Below, in pieces: positions 53,416 to 64,000 of a stretch of 64,000 nucleotides of DNA. The stretch's first letter is position 1; each line of letters opens with the position of its first letter. A program made the translations under genes and the position numbers. Under the pieces are notes generated by a model that saw only the letters and a program-made list of their open reading frames with translations, was not told where the DNA came from and made no database searches. This DNA comes from Diospyros lotus (Eukaryota > Streptophyta > Magnoliopsida > Ericales > Ebenaceae), in NCBI RefSeq assembly GCF_014633365.1, contig NC_068344.1, positions 4,539,327-4,603,326 on the forward strand, in the 5' to 3' direction.

Positions 53416-56400
53416 CAAAATAGAAAAAAAAGAGAAAATATTTTATATTTTTAATGATTACATATGGTTCTACCAACTCTAATAAAATAAAGATTAACTT
53501 ATCGTCAAAATAAAGATTAACTTATCGTCACTCACCGTAAATTTATAAAATGTAACTAGATCTTCTTTACTAGGAGTTTGTTTAAACTTGTTTGAAGTGC
53601 TTATCTCCTCGAGGATCATTGATGATGGCAAAAATTTTATTTTTATTTCTTTATTTTCATATATTTTTATATAATTATGTAAATTGACTTGAAAATATAG
53701 ACTTAAAGATATATTTAAAATAATAAAAAATTTAAGGTGTCACACGAATAAAAAAGATCAAAGTACAGGTATTACATTGGCTCAAAAATCAAATTCAGAG
53801 ATATAATTGAAATAATAAAAAATTAAAGAGTGTACAAACGAGTTCGTTCAGTTACCAAACTAATCAAAATTCACTAGTCGATTAAATCGGATTGGGGAGC
53901 AAAACAAAAATCGAATCGAACCGATTAAATTGAAAAACATAAAAAAATAAAAAAAAATAGAAATAACCAAGAAAAAATACACAAAATCTAAGAAAACGAC
54001 GTCGTTTTATATATATTCAAATCAACATTGTTTTAATGTTCAGTTATTCTAATGATAAAACCAAATGAAAAACTAAAAATTAAAAATTGAACTTTTGAAA
54101 AAATTAACCGAACAGAATTGATGTAAGAAAAAAAATCAAATCGAACTGACAAGTTCGATTAATTTGGATAAACCAAACTTTTGCTCTTCTAAAAATTCAA
54201 ATGGTCACCAAAAAAAAAAAAAAAACATTATGTCTGTATAAATGGCATCCATCCCCCTTGTATGTTTGGAATTAAGATATATTTTCTATGAATTTTATGA
54301 TCATGAATTATTATTCTCCTACTATTAACAAATGACAATTAATTTTTTGTAATTTCCAAAATGTCCCTTTCCCTTCTTTCAATGTAAGTAAAGAAATGAA
54401 TAAAAAAAGAAAGAAAGAATTAAAGCAAGTGGTGGTTACCATCAACTGAAGTTGATTGTGAATATTAGAGTTAAAGAAACATTAATCGCCTAAGCTTAAC
54501 TGTCTAATTACTTATATTAACAAACTAACTGATTTAATAAATTAGTCAATTGTCAACAATTGACAACTAGGCATCTAATTCCTTATGTGTTTGATAGACC
54601 AACAAGAAGAAACAATATGGTAAAAAAGCATGCCAAAACAATGAGACAAACCCAAACCAATCAAGTCTTTGAGCTTAAGATAGCCAGATACTCATCTTAT
54701 CAACTTATAAGCAAATAGTTCGGTTATGTTGCCTGATTATATTGTCTGACACTGACGCAACACCATTATCTTAGTGTCAATAATGGGGGCTGGGATAATT
54801 GGGTCTCATACCCTTTACTGTTGCCTTGATATGATAGTGTCACGTCAATATCGGATAATAAAATAGAGTTGTGTAAGTAAATGGACTAAGTATTATGAAA
54901 ACAACTAATTAGGTTTATATTGATATTTCAATAAAATAGAACGAGGTAAGATAACCCAAAAGAGTTGCGATAAGCATAAAATGAGAAATCAGCAAGTCAA
55001 TGACTCCATAACCCTTTGAATCACAAGTAGAAAGGGACAACCCAGAAAACTAATGAATCGAACAATGAGACACAAAAATAAATACACAAGAAGCTACATT
55101 TATATTTCGTGTTTTGGGATAAATATAGATGTTTTATTAAAAATTTAGGAGCATCAAAAATGGCCTCCAAACTATCAAAGATAGACAACTCAAAAATCAA
55201 AACAAAAACAAAATAGGCACCAAAGCTAGGAAGATGTAATCTTAATATATCTTCTTCTTCTTCTTCTTTTTCTTTCTCTTCTTCTTTCATTTTAATTTTG
55301 GTTTATTGGATTAAACGTAGAAAGATTAGGTCGAGGCAAGTAAGGAAAGCAATCCTCAAAAGATAAAACGAGAAGTGAATGACCCAAAAGGATTATAGTC
55401 CACAAGGCACATGCTTCCCCAAGAACCACCCAGGGTAGTGCAATAAACAAGACAACCAAAACACTTAAAAGCAAGGAAAATCAACAGGCTTGGTGGGAGA
55501 ACGAGGAGAAGGGGAGGATTAGATAAGTAGGAAAGAACCAGTTAAAGCAAGGGAAAAGAGGATGACCAAGATTGAGAGAAGTTTGGATCATAGGATATTT
55601 TTCTGGGTTAATCAAGAATATATTTGGCAACTAGCTAGCTAAAGAGATTAAGACTTTTGATTGGGATTGTTATTGTTGGAGAGTGGAGACTAAAGTGGTT
55701 GATTAAGCAAGAAGCAAACGTGTTCATTGGCTTAATCACCAAAGTGGTTGATTGCTAGTCTTTACATTTAATTGAGGTGACTTGTACCCATCTGCAGAGC
55801 AATTCAAATGCATCACTCATGTATATCTTAATGGAAATGCTATTTGGATATGAGGAGAGAACACCTAGAAAAGGTAAAATTATTAAATTGTACATGAAAA
55901 ATAACAAATTCATTCCTGTTGCGTGTTTCTTGTTGACAAGAAATCAAAAAACAACACGTATCATCTTATTTAACTTAAAATAAAAAATAAATCAACAAAA
56001 TTTAATTTTTGAATCGTAATCCAGAAGAATTCAATTCTATTAACAGAATTAAGGGTTTATCTCAATCTAACTCGACGGATTCACCTTTAGTTAGAGATAA
56101 TTGAGAGCAAGAGTCTTAGAGATAATTCTGAATATCATAACTCTTTTGTCTATTTAAAGATCAAGACCTCTTAAGGCACATTATCGTACTTATTAAGTAT
56201 TCACTACACTCTTGTTATTTACTTTATACTAACTTGAGGTCAGAAACCATATCTGTGAGAAGTAGTCTTGCCCTTTCTTGCATGTCCTCACTTCGAGGCA
56301 AACTTTGGTAATTAATCCCAACCATCATCACGACACTCAAGTTTGATATTTGTAATAACACTTTATTTTAATGTATTTTATATCATATCTGTATGAACTA

Positions 56401-57655
56401 AAAAATATCAATGCATACAGTCAGTAACATGGTCAGACTTAAATATTCAAACAACGTTTCCGATATCTTAATTAGGCTTCCACCGGTGGCTTCTCCTCAA
56501 TGATCAGTACTGATTTTTCTTGTCATTAGTTTGTCTCTTTCGGACAGATAGCTGAGCTTCTTATGATGATAGAGTTTGCCAGCAGTGTTCATGTTTCTGT
56601 TCTCCATTTGTCTGCAGCTACTACGTTCAGGGCGCTGCCTAATTAGAAGCAGCAATATGGCGGGCACTGGCAATTGGGCCGTTCTCTGTCTGCAGGTTGC
56701 ATGACTACTAGCGAGTACTAACACAACTCAATTAATGTACAGCTAGCTAGCTCCACAATAACACGTGGGACGTCGGATTGTTTGGAAACACCTTTCTTTT
56801 GTTTGGTAAATAAAAAACACGAGATTTCTCGCTTTGCAAGATATGTAGATAGAATTTTATTTACTGTTTCATAAAGAGAAGATGTTGTTTTTGCAATTTA
56901 ATTAAAATTTACACCACTATTCAGCATTAAAGAATCAATTAGTGATCTCTCTGTTTCTCGTGTGTCATTTGGTGGCTACAAAAATCTAACTTGATTCGTT
57001 GCATATTCATACGAGTGCAGCACAGCTTAGAGTTGAAAGATTGACGAACCCAATTATAATAGAGCCAAGATGGTTGTCATGAAAGTGGCTTTGGAGACCA
57101 CATTGCTGAGTAGGGGTCCCAAGTGCTTCGGGCATGAGCAGGCAGGTATCGCGTGGTTGCCCTTTCCCCAAGCTTGGTGAAAACACGAACTCATCCGATG
57201 AGGCACGATTCTTTGTTTTAAAAAGGGTTCTTTTAACGAAGGAATATGATTCCTTTGCTTATAAACAGTAACTCACATTTGATTCACACTAACTTTGGAT
57301 TATTATTCCTCTCAACATGAATTGAATCTCTCCGACTGATAAAAGTTATGACAAATTAAAAGTAAGGGTCGCTCTTCCCTTTCCTACAGAAAAACTCTTT
57401 CAAAACAAGATGGTGCAAACAATCCCAGATACATTTATGAATCAAATTAAAAAAATAAGAAGAATATTGTAATTGTAAATGCATGATCACATGCACAAAA
57501 AGAATGGAGAAATGTGTGGAAGCCCATAAAGGTCAAGAACGACGAACCCATCTACATTAACTACACATCACTTTTTAAGATGCTGTCTGTGGTCCTGTAG
57601 TTGCATGGGCCATGCACATTAATATATACATATATATATGTTTGTAAGGGTATGT

Positions 57656-57795
57656 GCAGGTGATATATAAATCAATGCACGAATAACAAACATGGTAAAC
57701 CCTATATCCAAGATCAATTCCATATGCAGGTGATATATAAATAAATGCACGAATAACAAAATGGTAAACCCTATATCCAAGATCAATTTTATGGA
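57656..57795 (+). repeat. 70-bp tandem duplication
   Basis: The unit gcaggtgatatataaatcaa... at 57656 recurs at 57726 with few changes; both copies hold ggtaaaccctatatccaaga. Confidence 0.9.
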
Positions 57796-58737
57796 AATTG
57801 AGGTAATTCTACATATATATGTGAGAAAGAAAATGGGATTCATATAAGAATTAATTTTGTTTTAAAAAAATAATTTGTACATTTATGAGTCCCTTTCGTA
57901 AATTATTTTCCTTATTTAAAAGGATCGATATTAATGAATCAGCTCATTTTAATGGTAGAACGACTTTGCATGAAACATTCTTTTTAAAGATAATTAAAGC
58001 AATGACATATATATAGCTAGAAATTCCATATATACTCAAAATAATTTATTTAAATTTTTTATATATAGCAGAAGATATGACTCATTACACTACAATTTGC
58101 TTTTTTAAAAATAGTTAACTACTGAAGGAGTTTACAATTACAAAATATTAATTGTTAACGATCTAAGGGCAATATTTGTCTTCTAAATTGGAGGTCAAAT
58201 GATGTACCAGGCTTACCCGTTAGCCATCCAAGCAACATTGCCAACTCTTTGTTTTTAGTATGTGATAAAAGGTGTCAAACTGGTAGGCTGGGCTCTCCTT
58301 TTTTGGTCGATCAAGTGAATTTTGGTCTTTTTTTAAAACGTGTTATGTCAGTGTTTAACTGATATTAGGAAAGGGGGTTAACATGACCTTAGAAAAAAAA
58401 AAAAAAAACATTCAAGGCCTTAGTAAAAGGGTCGAGCTGGGCCACAAGCCGAGAGAGGCGTGCCGTGTGCGCAAGCTGGCCTTGGTGCTATAGTGGGTCA
58501 GATTATTGGATTAAATATATAGGTCGACCAATATAATTTAAAAAATAATTATTTTAGTCCCGACAAATATGATACAGTAGTAAATCACTTAAAATTTTAT
58601 ATAAAGTATCGAAATTCGAATCAATACGGTAACTTAAAAGATAAATTTATTGCTAAAAGACAACATTTAATTGGAAGATAGCAGTAACGCTGGAAAACAA
58701 GTCTCGCATGGACTGCACCGAATGTTCAGCTCCAAGT

Positions 58738-58840
58738 GTGCATAGATTGTGTCCGCATCTAAATTTATCTAGGAGTGCATTAGGGGAAGGTCACTTGCCC
58801 CTGGAGATTAGTTGGACGAAACTCAGACATTACAGGTGAA
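58738..58840 (+). repeat. Dispersed repeat, copy 2
   Basis: It is collinear with 53335-53415 (tgtccgcatctaaatttat, gaaggtcacttgcccctgg, ggacgaaactcagac), with an extra ~18 bp in the middle. Same orientation, 5.4 kb away. Confidence 0.6.
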
Positions 58841-59099
58841 TAAAAAAAATTATTTTAAAATACAAAATTTGTTATAAAATATAAATAAAAAATTTCAAAT
58901 TATTTTTATTTGTTTACAAAAATTTAAATAAACTTCCAAGAAAGCTCATATTTTTTCAGTTTTGAAATTTAAATTGTAAATCTCATAATCATTTATGTTT
59001 ATTTTATTTACAATAGATTTACTTATAATCAATTGTCAAATTCATTAATTTTTCATAGCCTTGCCTTTCTAACATCTCTTATGCTAAAATTGTCTGCAA

Positions 59100-59720
59100 A
59101 AAATTACTCTCGAGGTTGCCTCTAAAGCACTTCGATACTTAAGTTAATATAAATTCATAAAAATATATATTTTTTAAATATGAGAAAACAATGAGTTATT
59201 AAATTACATAAAAGAAAAACAATTCAATCCTCCAGTGGTGTTCAATAAAAAAATATATAATTTAGATAGGAGAGAATACAAGTTATTAAGTGATATAAAA
59301 GAAAAAAAACTAATCCGCAAGTGATTTCCAATTTTCTTCCAATACTAAAAGTATCTACAAAGAACAACCTTTTAGTATTTACAAAGAACAACCATCAAGG
59401 TGGCCCCAAGAACACTCCGATGCTTAAAATTAGTATGGTTTTATAAAGTAATAAATAATTAGGTGCAATGTGAGTGAACAATAAGTTATTAAATCACATT
59501 TAAAAAAAAAAAAATCAATTTGTGAGTGGTGTCCAATCTCGTTCCAATAGTAAAAACACCAACAAAGATTTGCCTTAGGGTTGCCCCAAAAGGCACTTCG
59601 ATACTTAAATTACTATAGTTTGACGATAGAGTAATAAATCTAAGTGAAAACTAACAATTGACAATTAAAATACATAAAATAAGCTCAAATTGATTATTAA
59701 AGGGTGTCTAATCTCTCTCC
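59100..59720 (-). repeat. Tandem array of an LTR-like motif
   Basis: Degenerate units start about 59107, 59392 and 59578, with a partial unit at 59270. Each has a gcacttcgatacttaa word, then aagttattaaatcacat and gtgagtggtgtccaatct. On the minus strand the core reads acttaagcatcggagtg-like, close to the motif after the TATA box in the Tat-like LTRs at 32150 and 63080. Confidence 0.65.
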
Positions 59721-60361
59721 TAGAATGAAAAATAACTATTCTGTGGATAGTCCTTCGGTATCATGATGCTTCGATTCACTAGATCCATTTATCAATTCTA
59801 TTCCTTGGTGGTTGAATTCAACATCCAACCAACTCTTAAAGCATATGCAAATTTTTAGAAAAAAAAAAAAAAAACAGACATCTCTTCTCGTTGCAACTAT
59901 TTGAGATCAGCTATCTTTGTTCAGAACTTGAACTCTAGCGCATAGCATTTCGCCACTACCCCTAGAGCCCGATTCTTCACCCGACGATACACCTCCTGTC
60001 GATCCCCTGAAGTAGGTGGGTCGGACACGCCCATAGAAGGTGTGCCAACAAATGACCCAGCCCCTCTAACGTCCCGTGGGCGTTTCCTAACCTATAACCG
60101 TCTCTCATCAGTAATAAGTCTCTCGAAGTGCAACACTGAGGCAGCACTAGAAGTAGGCAGGAAGAATGACACGGCGAAAGATATAGAATCCACAGCCGGG
60201 AAAGAGGTGCATCCCTCGCAGGCGCTACTAGAGGCCTTTCTCTTTACCTCGAAGATAACTTTCAACATTTTTCTCTTAAGCCGGGGAGCCATTTCTCCTC
60301 AAGTAATAATTAAAGAAAAAGATTTAGGAAAACAACGCACCTTAGAAGCAAGAAGGAAGAA

Positions 60362-61756
60362 CACTACAAAAAAATTGATTTTTAGCGGTAGTTTTTTTGG
60401 CATTTAGCGGTGATTTTGAGCTGATACAGTCGTCGTGTAGCATTTAGCGACAGTTTTTATCAACCGCTGCTATAACGGCCGCTAAGTGATATTTTTAGTG
60501 GCGATTTTAAAACCGCCACTAAATTTAATTGAATTTAATTATAAAAATAATTAACGGTAATTGTTTTTTATTTTTTACGACGATTTTGAAACCGCCTCTA
60601 TTTATCGCATGCAAGCCAAAATCAAGCGTGCGCCAGGCCCTGCCCCTGCGCTCCCACTACCCTGCCCCTGCGTGCCATGGGCGCGCGCGCCCACCCGTGC
60701 GTCTACCCGTCCTCCCACCGCGCCTGTTGGAATAAATTCCAGCAATGTAATTCTCAAGTTTCGATCCCGTGACCACCCTTACGCGTGTACGCGCGCAAAG
60801 CCAGCTGATCTGCAAAGCCACCTTATAATATATTCGCACATATTAATTATAAAGTAATCCAACCATTATTTTTCAAAATTCACTTTGCACCCACAAACTC
60901 AAGTTTTTGAAATTACACTTAGCCCCAAATTAAATAAAATAAAAAAGTAATTTTATTTTTAATTAAATTGAATTAAATTAAATTAATTAATTGAACTCTC
61001 AAAACACCTAAAAAAGAATTCACATATTAACTTAATTAATTGAACATAAAATGTTTTAAGCCAATTAATTAAATTAAATTAATTAATTTATTAATTAATT
61101 CAAAATTAATTAATTAATTAATTAATTAATTCATAAATTTAAAATAAATAAATTATTTAATTTAATTGAATGAAATTAAATAAATTAATTGATATAAATA
61201 AATTAATTGATTAAAAATAAAAAAAATTGATTATTTTTTAAATTTTAATTTAATTTTATTTTTAAATTATTAATTTGTTTTTAAATTAATTTTTTATATT
61301 TTTTTATTACTGAATTTTGCGACGGTTTTTTAAAACTATCGTGAAATTTATTTTTGATTTTTTTTATTATTGAATTTTGCGACGGTTTCGACAAAATCGT
61401 CGCTAAATTTAATTTTTTTGATTTTTTTTATTATTGAATTTTGCGGCGGTTTCAACAAAATTGCCGCTAAATTTAATTTTTTTGAATTTTTTTATTAATG
61501 AATTTGGCAGCGATTTTGAGAAAACTACCGCTAAATTTAATTTTTTATTTTTTTATTAGTGAGTTTAGCAGCGATTTTTTAGAACCGCGGCTAAATTTAA
61601 TTTTATAATTTTAATTAATTAATTTTGCAGTGATTTTTCGAAACCGCTGCAAAATATTGGACAAACTGTTGTAAAAAACATATTTTGCGGTGGTTGAATA
61701 CCATGTTTTGCGGCAGTTTTGAAAATCGCCGCAAAAAACCCTTTTTTTTTATAGTG
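60362..61756. mobile_element. Non-autonomous CACTA element (1395 bp), TSD gaa
   Basis: It starts CACTACAAAAAAATTG and ends TTTTTTTTATAGTG, inverted CACTA termini, with gaa duplications outside (60359-60361 and 61757-61759); a 3-bp TSD is the superfamily rule. Subterminal regions repeat tttagcggc / gccgctaaa words. No transposase. The middle holds a GC-rich stretch (60606-60830) unlike its AT-rich surroundings and an aattaatt-rich tract (60950-61240). Confidence 0.95.
61305..61720. repeat. CACTA subterminal array of imperfect hairpins
   Basis: About six units of roughly 60-64 bp, each with a left arm (gaattttgcgacggtttc type) and a right arm (gaaatcgtcgctaaattt type) that pair with each other. 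In several units both arms vary together. Such subterminal repeats are the usual transposase binding sites of CACTA elements. Confidence 0.85.
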
Positions 61757-62529
61757 GAAGTAGCAATAGAAAACCTAGAAGGGGACACACCCTTTATAAT
61801 GTTCCCATACAACGCGTCCAAAAGAAAGCAAAACGCCAAAGGTGCTTAGCATCCGCTAAGGGCATGCCACCTGTCACGCATTCAATCTCTCGAGGGAAAT
61901 CATGAGTTGTCGCTCATACCTACGGCACTGCGTCTTGCAAGCATGAAGCTCCATACGCCGAAGTTCCACAAGTCGTATGTCAAAACATCAAGCGGGCTTC
62001 CCCCGCCACATATCTGGTCCCAATCTTACGAGGATTAAGAGGCCAACCATAACCAGAGCACCACTCCTAAAAGCGTATTCAATTCTCGACAAGGGTAGCT
62101 CAACATTTTCCTCTACCTTCCGAGTTTGGGTAGCAAAATCCAAGCGCGAGCTCGGCTATGCCCCGAGTACGTCCCAACAGCATCTCAAAACCCTGCATAT
62201 GCACATTCAAGATAAATCAGCTGGCCACCACACCCAGATGTCACATCAGGCCCTCTTAGGTATAACTCCTCAAATCTTGAAACCACGCAGGCTACGCTTA
62301 CAACAAATCAAAGCATAAAGAGAAATGCTTTGTCGTAGAAAGCCAAGCGAGCTCCAGATGCCTTTAGAACAAACATCTGTTTAAAGGAGACCGTGCGTCA
62401 ACTCGACCATCCCTCTCGGCCAAGTCCTAACAATAATCCAATTCTCCAAAATTGGCATACGTAACAAATCACCCAAACTTCCTTTCTTTAGCTCGAATGC
62501 TCACTTCTTGAGCATCCGACTTGGGGGGT

Positions 62530-63194
62530 TGTGAACCGTTCGGGCCCAATCCCTGCCCATTTCTCTCATGACCCAATCTCGACCTATCTTTCATGGCCCA
62601 ATCTCAGCCTATCTCTCATAGCCCAATCTCGGCCCATCTCTCTCATGGCCCGATCTCAGCCCATCTCTCATGGCCCAATCTCGATCCATCTCTCATGGCC
62701 CAATCTCGGCCCATCTCTCTCATGGCCTAATCTCGGCCCATGTCTCATGGCCCAATCTCAACCCATTTCTCTCGATCCAATCTTGGCTCGATCCTAGTCA
62801 TACGCCAACTTGCAACAACATCGTTGCGGCTTCTACTGGGTATCCGTGCGTTAGCCCCCAATCTCATCCTCATTAATAGCGGATCACATCCACATTAATG
62901 AGGGTCCCGTCAACACCATGCTAACCTCTACCGGCGCTGGATACTCAATCCCATCACCTGCAAACACGCGACACATGTATGCAGGAAGATGTCTCCTCCT
63001 CCTATATCAACCAGCTCTCTTTAGAGTCTAAGTATGTTTTTCTCTCTAACCTACCGATACACTGTTATTTCTTTACTCTCTCACTTACTCGAGCGTCATA
63101 GTGCTTGCAGGTATCAGCCGCCTCCCGGACGGATTCGTCACCAGAGCCCACTCCCTGCCGTTGCGATCCTGTCTCCAACCGCTCCTTTTGGTCA
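62530..63194 (+). repeat. Tat-like gypsy LTR, copy 3
   Basis: It starts TGTGAACCGTTCGGG after the polypurine tract. It shares collinear words with copies 1 and 2 in reverse orientation (cattaatgagggtccc, gtatgcagg, tactcgagcgtcatagtgct). The end at tttggtca (63194) is approximate. Confidence 0.75.
62545..62790 (+). repeat. Minisatellite inside LTR copy 3
   Basis: About ten units of 22-26 bp of the type catggcccaatctcggccca. LTR copies 1 and 2 contain only one or two such units, so the array expanded in this copy or its lineage. Confidence 0.9.
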
Positions 63195-64000
63195 AGAAGA
63201 AACAATCGTCATTAGCTATATTAACAATATTACCGGTCTTTCTTTACTTGAGCTTGCATTTTTAGGTGTCTCCTTAATTTGGTGGGTAAGGGGTTGGAGA
63301 GGTAGTGGTTACTCAGTTGGTGGCAATGTCATTAGGGGTTACGCTTTTGATTCAATAAAATTTAGTGATGGGCGCGTTTACTTTTACTTGGTACCAAAAA
63401 AATTAAGGGGAAATGAAAATGAAAATGAAGGCTAAGGTGGATGAGGATTTGCATATGATGTACCATCCAGAATGACGTCTACAAAAGGTGTATCTTGATT
63501 GTAGAAAACATTTTTGGAGTAGTCAAGAATTGACGAAAATTAGATATGATTGCGAATAAATGTTGTGTAATAAAAAAATGTTAATCAAATAATTAAGAGT
63601 TGTAAAACTAAGAGTAAAAAAAAATAATAAGACACCATAACACAGAGTTACAAAGAGAGTGATAATAAGGAAAAGATAGCAATGTTTAAATTTTTTTAAA
63701 AAAAAATGTCCTTTTATGTAAACAATTTTTTACCTTATAGCAATTTAAAATTTAAATATTCAAACTTCAATTCCGACTATAGTCTATGAAACTATGAGTG
63801 CATTTGTAAGAGTCCTTCACAAGTTGTTACTAGCATCTCACGTGAACCCAACACACATCTTTATATCCTTATAGATATGGTATTGTTATCTTATTTATGT
63901 CAAGTAACATAATATTTGTTTGATACAAACAAAATGAGAGGATGTGGACTACACCCCCTCTCTCCGAACATACCCTTTATATGTATAAAGCGGATAGGAG
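63195..64000. other. Downstream of LTR copy 3, unassigned
   Basis: A plus-strand frame is open from within the LTR to 63435 (ISYINNITGLSLLELAF onward) but has no family I recognise. After 63436 the sequence is AT-rich without ORFs. Confidence 0.4.

Larger units (their letters stand above)
50638..59049. other. Long AT-rich intergenic region without supported genes
   Basis: Neither strand holds a protein family I recognise over about 8.4 kb. There are LTR-like remnants with repeated agcccaa words near 52480-52760, a (ttc)n microsatellite at 55251-55275, a palindrome aaacgacgtcgttt at 53994-54007, and A-runs. The ORFs in it are short and look like chance. Confidence 0.5.
59880..62529 (+). other. 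3' internal region of a Tat-like gypsy, interrupted by CACTA
   Basis: The two parts, 59880-60361 and 61757-62529, join across the CACTA element and lead to the polypurine tract ttggggggt (62521-62529) and the LTR at 62530. A minus-strand ORF (60292-60092, MAPRLKRKMLKVIFEVKRK) could be part of the antisense ORF known downstream of pol in some Tat elements; this is weak. No pol domain is present. Confidence 0.5.

Noticed and set aside
62531..62876. Repetitive ORFs (PISHG, WPNLG units)
   Set aside because: They are translations of the LTR minisatellite.
63034..63435. 133-residue ORF starting in the LTR
   Set aside because: The first half is LTR sequence and the second half matches no family I know; a possible organellar origin was considered but I could not support it.

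Overview
This window is plant nuclear DNA, almost certainly from a eudicot. It is AT-rich and intron/UTR-like, and it is packed with plant-type Ty1/copia, Ty3/gypsy, RTE-type LINE, hAT, Mutator, PIF/Harbinger and CACTA elements. Only one host gene is convincing: exon 1 of a GCFC/PAXBP1-family gene (Arabidopsis ILP1-like) on the minus strand at 33330-34463. Everything else that codes is a transposable-element remnant. The species cannot be named from the sequence.

Layout. (A) 1-17032 is a nest. A plus-strand copia (Copia-1, its 5' end off the window) carries an RTE-like LINE fragment with a 17-bp target duplication. Copia-1 sits in the left LTR of a non-autonomous LTR element (NA-2, 5308-8631), which itself sits in a minus-strand copia (Copia-3, to about 12230). 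At 12230 Copia-3 is joined head to head with a broken plus-strand copia (Copia-4, to about 17032) that holds a hAT element (8-bp TSD) and a solo LTR of the NA-2 family (5-bp TSD). (B) 17033-19059 has no gene I can support, only a striking T22G22 tract. (C) 19060-32521 is a second nest bounded by the 5-bp duplication tatgg: a plus-strand LTR (host LTR X) split by a minus-strand same-family element (NA-7), which holds NA-5 (TSD ctaag), which holds a CRM-like chromovirus (TSD aatag), a hAT element and two independent solo LTRs (TSDs ctaga and tcacc). A Tat-like solo LTR lies in the right part of LTR X.

(D) 32522-34620 is an island of about 2.1 kb with the ILP1-like exon 1, its compact site-II promoter and the start of intron 1. 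(E) 34621-48053 is a Mutator-like element with a perfect 9-bp TSD (taaataata), inserted 167 bp upstream of the ILP1-like start codon. It carries a plant-mobile-domain (MAIN-like) pseudogene on the plus strand and a degraded SWIM/OTU-type transposase on the minus strand. It was later invaded by a long LTR, a truncated Athila-like gypsy and a PIF/Harbinger remnant with a Myb/SANT ORF. (F) 48054-64000 is AT-rich intergenic DNA with three LTR copies of one Tat-like gypsy family, a tandem array that echoes an LTR motif, and a non-autonomous CACTA element with a hairpin-rich subterminal repeat.

Many insertions are proved by target-site duplications readable in the sequence, so their order can be deduced. 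None of the retroelements looks competent: stop codons are frequent, and three of four readable reverse transcriptases have lost one aspartate of the YxDD box. I saw no new defence-type or metabolic system. The most unusual structures are the inverted LTR foldback with a probable flip (19065-19790 and 31490-32516), the shared 3'-terminal accessory ORF of two non-autonomous families, and the TE-isolated ILP1-like exon.
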